From contig JANPGO010000083.1 of assembly GCA_031423995.1 (NCBI GenBank), positions 1 through 22,936 of the forward strand: a DNA stretch of 22,936 nucleotides, in the 5' to 3' direction. The stretch comes from STC-74 sp031423995 (GTDB taxonomy: Bacteria > Patescibacteriota > Gracilibacteria > BD1-5 > UBA2023). Numbering within the stretch: position 1 is the first letter of the stretch; each line of letters starts with the position of its first letter. Below are positions 17,051-22,936 of the stretch, piece by piece. The position numbers and the translations under genes are program-made. The notes below the pieces were generated by a model that was not told the DNA's origin, ran no database searches, and saw nothing but the letters and a program-made list of their open reading frames with translations.

Positions 17051-17701
17051 ATGTTTACACTCCATATACTCTCTCTCTTTCCGGAAAGTATCAAGCCATA
17101 CCTCGAAACGAGCATCATGAAACGAGCCCAAGATAAGGGGTTCTTTCGTTATTTTGTATACAATCTCACCGATTGGACGGTTCGCAATACACGCAGAGTG
17201 GATGACAATCCCTATGGGGGAGGTGCTGGAACAATACTCACCATTGAACCCCTCGCTCATGCGCTCAGAGACCTAAGAGAAGAGCATGGAACAATGGAAA
17301 TTATTTACTTTTCTCCTCGCGGTGAGCTTCATAATCAAAGATTGGCAGAAGAATACAGTTGAAAGGCGGGGAACTATTGCATTATCTGTGGTCACTACGA
17401 AGGAATTGATGAGAGAATCTTCAGTCTTTTCAATATAAGACAGATTTCTATTGGCGAATATATTCTCTCAAGCTGAGAACTCGCAAGTCTCGTCTGGATC
17501 GATAGTGTTGTACGTCATATTCCTGGAGTTATCAGTTATGCATCGTTGAGAGAAGAGTCATTCTCTGAAGCACTCGGCGGAAAAAAAGAATATGCACAAT
17601 ATTCTCGTCCAGAAATATTCGAATGAGTATCTGTACCGGAAATTCTCTTATCTGGAGATCAGAAAAAGATTAAAGCATATAATCATTCTCGTACGCATTA
17701 G
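17051..17701 (+). CDS. trmD: tRNA (guanine-37-N1)-methyltransferase, short form
   Basis: Methylates G37 next to the anticodon of tRNAs reading CNN, using S-adenosylmethionine, which prevents +1 frameshifts. The 216-residue product shows MFTLHILSLFPE, DDNPYGGGAGT (51-61), GHYEGIDERI (114-123), the knot segment SIGEYILSSGELASLVWIDSVVRHIPGV and YSRPEIFEGVSVPEILLSG. Arg155 matches catalytic Arg154 of E. coli TrmD. The catalytic Asp169 of EDSF is Glu169 here (EESF). The protein stops soon after LLSGDQKKIKAY, so most of the C-terminal helical domain of the usual 240-255-residue enzyme is missing. Three UGA glycines. Directly downstream of the FKBP gene, probably one transcript. Confidence 0.93.
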
Positions 17702-17704
17702 GGC

Positions 17705-17731
17705 TCTCTATAGATTTCTCATCTATAGAGA
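17705..17731. terminator. Hairpin between convergent trmD and the large exported-protein gene
   Basis: A perfect 11-bp stem TCTCTATAGAT / ATCTATAGAGA with loop TTCTC lies between the two convergent genes. The stop codon of the minus-strand gene (17723-17725) is inside it. There is no T-run on either side, so it is a possible, not a classical, bidirectional terminator. Confidence 0.5.
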
Positions 17732-20032
17732 AAATGAGTGATCGCCAATATCAATCTTCTTGAGGCTGATAAAAATACGAATATTTCCTGGGATATCAGA
17801 ATTGCTATCGATAATATCGATGTATTGCTTGAGAGTTGACCGGAAGAGTGTTCGAATAGTGTCTGCCGTGACTGTCTGATCAGAGAACTTTACCTCAATG
17901 GTACGTCAAGCATATGAGAATATGACTTGTGAGAGAGCATCCTCATCAACAAACACGAGTGACCAGAAACTATCAACAACTGATCCATCAGTCTTGAGTA
18001 TCTTTCATGGAGCTTGATTAACCCTGAGTGCATCGCCTTCAGGGACAAATACAGAAATATTAGCATCTGGGAAGAGTGCCCGAGCATTCTCAAGTTTTTT
18101 ATTTTTGAGACTATTCCCTGGATTTACTGGAATTTCTTCTGGCGGCTTGATATAGAGTTCTATACCACTGAGATCATCCTTCACCTTCGGAAGAATGAAC
18201 CCTTCATCAGTACTCGTTGCATATGGATGATTGATATATTCTTTATAATTTTCATTTCGTTTTTCTGGATCAAGAAGGATTGCTAAAGCATCAAGTCTCA
18301 GTGTTGCTTTCTGAATTTTCTTATATACATCAATATCCTTATCTGATCATTCATATGTATTTTTTATAGTTTCATTCACATAATTCACCCGACTATTGAG
18401 TTTATTGATAGAACGAAGTTCATCTGGAGTAATCTTTACACTTTTATCATCAGCAAATTTTTCAGTCAAGTACAGTGCTCATTGGTCATCACGAAAAAAT
18501 GCACTATACAATGACCGTACTAACATGGAAAGAATCCTTTCATAGAACTGAGAGGAAAAACTGGTTATAGTTTTATATTTCTTTTCGGTATCTTCTATTG
18601 AACTCATATACTTACTCGATGCATAGAAAAATGTCGCTAGGTAGTCATATGTTGACTTATTTTCAATTAAGTCTTGTGACAAGATTCACTTATCTTGAAC
18701 CTTATCGAGAATATTATACACGTACAAGGTAATATCAAAAAGATCCTTCTCATCAACTCATCCTGTTTGAGTATTGTTAATCTGAACAGTATTTAAGAGG
18801 GTTGTTGCTGTCGGTTCGTATGTATCGATACGAATAGTATTTGTCTTGCTCATCTGGAGGAAGAGATTTCCTGAGTAGATATCAGCAAGATTCTGAAGGA
18901 GACGCGACTTCCCTGAGGTCGGAGTGATTCCAATAATTCGTGCAATTGCTTCGTAGTTCTCCTGATATCATAAACCAATATTGTTGAGATCACCATAAAG
19001 TGCAAAGCGTCCATCCAAGAGAAATTGTTCAATAGTTTTCTTCGCTGTGGATCACTCAATTTTTAGTGACTTTGCTGAATTATAGATTTCCCCTACCCGC
19101 CTCACGACTGAAGCAGTAGATTTTTTTCCTCGTACAAGTTGGGAAAGAAGTCCTTTGAGTTCCAGAAGCATAAGATGATTTCTTTTGGAAGGATTCATTA
19201 CTCATTCAGAGTATTGAACTGCTTGGAATCATCCATCAGAACTATACGACTTAAGGAGATCTACACCTTCAACCTGACTGTGAAAACGGGCTGAAAGTAT
19301 CTGAAAGAGCATTCTCGTTTCAAGTGGAAGACGATAGTTAAAGAATGTATCTTTATCATCTCCGGTATTCACTCTTGGGTTTACAAATTCAAAGACTTCG
19401 TTTTCTCATTCTTGAAGGGAAAGAATGGTACGAAACAAGTCTGCTCATTTGAGACTTGCATTTCTCGCTGGATCAAACCGGATATATGAACCAGGAAAGA
19501 GTATCATACTCGTCATCTCGACTCATTTATCGAGAAATGCAAGTCGTATGACTCCATCAATAGCATAAATAGCAATTTTTCCATCGGACTCTTTTCAGAT
19601 ATAAAAACTTCCATTGGTTATCTCATCAAGCCGGAATTCTCCACTCTTCGAAGAAATAGTGTATGTAGAGAAAAGGTCATATAAAGAAAGTATCCCTTCC
19701 ATATCAGAAAGGATAAGTTCCGTAGAACCACTTTGCATAATAGGAGGAAACGCTGTACCAGTATGTGCGAGATACATGAGTGAGGAAAGTCTTCAAACTT
19801 CTCAAAATACGACGGTATTTGGAGTAATTTTTTTTGTACGCTCATTGATCGACATATAATTCACTCCTGGAGAGCTTTTTGTCCCACTGAGGGTAGCAGT
19901 ATACCACTTGTTTTCTTCCGTCCTTACGATTGTCTCTCATGGATCAGCAAAACTGAATGATGAAAGAAACATAAAAGCACAGACTAAACTAGTCAAAATG
20001 AGGAGAAAGATGTAATACACTACTCGATTCAT
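17723..20032 (-). CDS. Large exported protein of unknown function, FecR-like N-terminal region
   Basis: A 769-residue protein requiring 17 UGA glycines. It starts MNRVVYYIFLLILTSLVCAF, a signal peptide or anchor ending near SFSFA (about residue 30). Residues about 35-180 are beta-rich; the part reading KIAIYAIDGVIRLAFLDKG with LFPGSYIRFDP resembles the FecR-type fold in rhythm, a weak inference. The remainder (about 200-769) is largely helical and polar. Segments such as QNLADIYSGNLFLQ and KIQKATLRLDALAILL hint at helical repeats. No catalytic motif seen. It is the last gene of a four-gene envelope operon, 39 bases after the PLD lipoprotein, so a surface or periplasm-like role is likely. The stop lies in a hairpin shared with trmD. 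Confidence 0.85.
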
Positions 20033-20071
20033 ACATCCACTCTATCATATAGAGTCTAATTTTGCAAATTT

Positions 20072-21082
20072 CTAAGGAAAACAATCATGGAAAAACAGTG
20101 ATTCGAACCTTTCCGTTTCTTTCGATATTTTCTCGTATATGAGTGAGACTTCTCGATTTCGATCAAGGGCATTTTCCGTGAGATTGATACTTCCGATAAG
20201 CATATCTGAGTGGTCCCGCATAAATACTTTGGTATGAAGGTACGGCGCGTGAAGCGTGGAATGTTGGAAAGTATATTTTTGCAGAATGCCTGGATCATCA
20301 TTCTCAGAAACACACACTCGCACATCAACTCAGGAAGTATACTTCTTCTCAAGTAAATTGAGAACTTCAACATCTGTGAGCGACTGGATATAGATATACA
20401 GCGTTCTTTTTGATTCGTCGATAAACCTAACAATATGAGATCGCATGTTTATGGGACTAAGGGAGAAATTCTCTGAAATAGATCCAGAAAATACTGGAAT
20501 CTCATGAATAAAATCTGCGAGAAATACTTGAGATAGTGTTCAGAGAATAGTGGGGTGATTATCACAGAGGATTACGTCTCGGTTTTTCTGGAATGAGCTA
20601 TATGTCAGATTCCCTGTGTCGATACAGTACTTATCATCAATAATCCAGAATTTTGCATGAGTAAATGTATAACGATCATTGTCAGCATAGACTACTGAAA
20701 TATCTGCATCATGGAGCTTCCTATAGGTTTCATCATTGATTCTTGGGGTTCCATAGACATTTCCTTCGAGAATCACTCGTACATCGACTCGTCGACGAGA
20801 TGCTCGGATAACCGCATCGACCGTATCTCGCTCAGTCCAAGTATAGATCTCTACCCATATTCGCTTCTTTGCAGTATCGAATTGTGAAACTATTTTTCCG
20901 ATTCATTTCGGGTCCGGAAGGATATCAATCTCATTCGGGCCTCTTAATCAAGATCAGGAAATAGAAGACTCTGCATACTGAATATGCTCAGCAGTATAGT
21001 GATCATGATACTCCGTACATCAAGAAACTATGAGGAAAAGACAGAGCAGGGGGAAAATGAGCCTTCAGAATGATCTAATCAT
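20072..21082 (-). CDS. Phospholipase D-superfamily lipoprotein
   Basis: A 336-residue lipoprotein with two HKD motifs, the active-site halves of phospholipase D enzymes. The first is HAKFWIID (His142, Lys144, Asp149), followed by DTGNLTYSSF. The second is HTKVFMRD (His283, Lys285, Asp290), followed by GSINLTENA. The signal MIRSFGRLIFPLLCLFLIVSGC ends in a VSGC lipobox (Cys22) whose glycine is UGA. Members hydrolyse or transfer phosphodiester bonds in lipids (cardiolipin synthase, PLD) or nucleic acids (Nuc). An outward-facing, lipid-anchored form could act on host or own phospholipids or on external DNA; the sequence does not decide. Seven UGA glycines. The start overlaps the end of the bPH gene by 8 bases, indicating coupling. 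Confidence 0.9.
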
Positions 21083-22001
21083 TCCACCCGACCAGAACCG
21101 TTGCATCTGTATCAGTCGCATACGGGAAAAATGATCGCAAATATTTATGAACCGTGACTCAGGGTGATGCTGAGATGACATCTTTACCATCAATCTCTGC
21201 AAATGGAACACCAGGAAAATAGACTTCTCCCGAAGTGGTCCTCGCAGTAATAGGTCAAGAAGGACTTCTGAATGAACTATCATGGAGGAAACAGAGAATA
21301 TTTTTGCGTCTGAGGACTTCATGAATCCCATGATTCCGTATTTCTTCCCTAGACTGTATGTGAATTCTCGTCGACGGATCAACTTCGATAACATCAGTCA
21401 CTCAAACAATATTCTTGAGGGCTTCTAGGTTTCCCTCAAGGTATGATGCATGATGAATGGGTCAAGAAAATTCTTTCTGCGTATGATGATTATGCAGTTT
21501 TTCTATTGTATCGATTGATGCACGTTCATCGTCGTTATATCGGGAAAGCGCATTGACAAGAGCGTACACCTTCCCTACTTTTGGAACATGGTGTGCGAGA
21601 AAATCTCCATCCGATCCTGATGAAGCACGCACAAAGAGTGTTCCATACTTCAGGAAGAAACCAAGCATACTATTCTTACTCACCGCGCAATCACGAATAT
21701 TTCTATACCGAATATTCATAGCATATTGGGAAAATATACCATTGCGAATAGAAAGAGTTATCTTCTGATTCCCGATAAAAAGCCATGAACTGGACCAAAG
21801 GTAATACTCGTATCAGAGAAGAACTATAGAGAGTATGAAAAAACATACTACTGTCCAAAGTATCGAATTCATCACAAAATAGACAACAAGTGTGATCGGG
21901 AGGACTATGGAAAAGAGAATCTTCAGTGCTCGGAGTCCTGGTACGATCCAATGTTGACGAGTCTTATAGAGAGTTTTTTCTTCGAATTGTAGTGTTGCCA
22001 T
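21075..22001 (-). CDS. Membrane protein with bacterial PH-like domain
   Basis: A 308-residue protein beginning MATLQFEEKTLYKTRQHWI. Two membrane helices (about 28-63) are followed by a PH-like domain (about 70-150): WLFIGNQKITLSIRNGIFSQ, then IRYRNIRDCAVSKNSMLGFFLKYGTLFV and a beta-rich end. This arrangement is typical of the bPH2/DUF304-like proteins common in CPR genomes. The C-terminal half (about 170-308) is soluble and unrecognised. Five UGA glycines, one closing the second helix. It lies 12 bases after the His-tailed membrane protein gene and overlaps the PLD gene, so the group is one operon. Its job may be to organise the envelope proteins encoded around it; that is inference. Confidence 0.82.
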
Positions 22002-22013
22002 AGATACGATATG

Positions 22014-22793
22014 TTAGTGATGTCAGTGACTTCCATGCTCATCGTCGTTCCCATGATCTCCATGCCCAGGAGCACCATGATCATCATGATCCTCCGCATG
22101 AGTTGATCATACTTCATGAAATTCTACTCGATAGTGCGCATCATCTTTTGATCGATAGAATCCAACGTGGGAAAGATTATACCAGATAGAGAGGAGTGCT
22201 GCATTCACGAGATTGGAAAGGAGGAGCTTATAGAGCATGAGAACCACTCCAAGTGGAATGAGTGTATTTTGATGGGAGAGTGCATAATTGTAGAACCATG
22301 ATTTCTGAATCACTTCAGTATAATAGGGAATATTTCTGATCCAGATAAAGATCGTCTCAACCTTGAAAATATATGCCTGATCAATGAGGTAGATACATAT
22401 CGCTCCAAAACAAAATATCAAATATCCAGAGACAACTATATACATGAGTGTATACAGTGTAGGCTGGGTCGGTTCACTCACAACCAATCCACCATGAATG
22501 GGAAAAAGAACTGCAAGAATAAATACGAGATAGACTGATATCGCAATGAGAAACGCCGAGAATCAGAATGGAAAAAGTCCTCCAGTAGTTCCAAGTGGAG
22601 GATTCCCAACAAGAAGCACCATCAGGAGGATATAGATTCCCATGCCAACAATGGCTCAAAATGCCGCTTCAAAAATACGATGGAGCGTAACAAAATAATA
22701 GAGGAGAATAACTCACACAAGAAATAGTCCCATAAGGAGTATATCGAACTCGGTCACCTGAAATGTCATCGCGAGAGCGGTGAGTATTGGCAT
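22014..22793 (-). CDS. Polytopic membrane protein with His/Asp-rich C-terminal tail
   Basis: A 259-residue protein with about six membrane segments, starting MPILTALAMTFQVTEFDILL. UGA glycines (five) include ones inside membrane segments. After the last segments (NTLIPLGVVLMLYKLLLSN and following) the chain ends in a roughly 30-residue tail of His, Asp, Glu and Gly (DHDDHGAPGHGDHGNDDEHG, then SHGHH). Such tails bind divalent metals such as Zn, Ni, Co or Cu in many transporters and chaperones. No family is recognised for the membrane part. It is the first gene of the four-gene operon, and its ATG lies only 7 bases from a heptamer tandem array that occupies the whole upstream region to the window edge. 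No Shine-Dalgarno is visible. Confidence 0.8.
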
Positions 22794-22800
22794 GAAGGGC

Positions 22801-22936
22801 AGTTAGCAGTTAGCAGTTAGCAGTTAGCAGTTAGCAGTTAGCAGTTAGCAGTTAGCAGTTAGCAGTTAGCAGTTAGCAGTTAGCAGTAAGCAGTTAGCAG
22901 TTAGCAGTAAGCAGTTAGCAGATAGCAGTTAGCAGT
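22801..22936. repeat. Heptamer tandem repeat array (AGTTAGC)n
   Basis: Nineteen full copies of AGTTAGC plus a partial one run to the end of the window and may continue beyond it. The twelve copies nearest the gene are identical. Variants occur only further out: AGTAAGC at 22885 and 22906, AGATAGC at 22920. The array lies immediately 5' of the minus-strand gene starting at 22793. Confidence 0.97.

Noticed and set aside
35..22793. Widespread pseudogenes or frameshifts
   Set aside because: The apparent breaks are all in-frame UGA codons at glycine positions; with table 25 the genes are intact.
22801..22936. Telomere-like or centromere-like function of the heptamer array
   Set aside because: No replication or partition gene is nearby and the window edge is arbitrary; a simple tandem repeat is the supported reading.

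Overview
The window reads coherently only if UGA is a sense codon for glycine (translation table 25). Under the standard code nearly every gene is shattered. With UGA=Gly, 23 complete genes appear that end only in UAA (11) or UAG (12), with about 145 in-frame UGA codons by hand count. Many fall on glycines that are invariant in their families: the SDR TGxxxxIG motif, both glycines of a GIY-YIG motif, the INPG of dCTP deaminase, the GHGVG of SpoIID and a VSGC lipobox. This code is known from the Gracilibacteria (BD1-5) and Absconditabacteria (SR1) lineages of the Candidate Phyla Radiation, so the window most likely comes from such an organism. I cannot decide between the two from this stretch.

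Layout. 35-1048 (+): SDR oxidoreductase, whose 3' end overlaps the convergent tmk. 921-2519 (-): EamA transporter then thymidylate kinase. 2759-3229 (-): small AT-rich membrane protein. 3266-5763 (-): GIY-YIG endonuclease, DNPH1/deoxyribosyltransferase-like protein, TSUP permease and thymidylate synthase (thyA appears to have its own promoter). 5809-6522 (-): CYTH phosphohydrolase-like protein. 6625-6978 (+): unknown gene, perhaps truncated. 7134-7679 (-): dCTP deaminase. 7920-10169 (-): amidase-SpoIID fusion. 10296-13490 (+): a coiled-coil membrane protein and a 769-residue polytopic membrane protein. 13547-14173 (-): trypsin-like lipoprotein. 14402-17701 (+): mscL, holA, FKBP lipoprotein, trmD. 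17723-22793 (-): four-gene envelope operon (His-tailed membrane protein, bPH-like protein, PLD lipoprotein, large exported protein). 22801-22936: heptamer tandem array running off the window.

Shared themes. Deoxynucleotide metabolism recurs (tmk, thyA, dcd, DNPH1-like), giving a plausible dCTP to dUMP to dTMP to dTDP route. Cell-envelope and export functions dominate the rest. The intergenic spaces hold several families of short palindromic repeats. Two of these have entered genes in frame: one adds 29 residues to thymidylate kinase and one adds about 13 to the CYTH protein.

No rRNA, tRNA, CRISPR array or insertion sequence was recognised. The tRNA-Gly(UCA) needed for the code is not in this window. 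All reconstructions and counts were made by hand.
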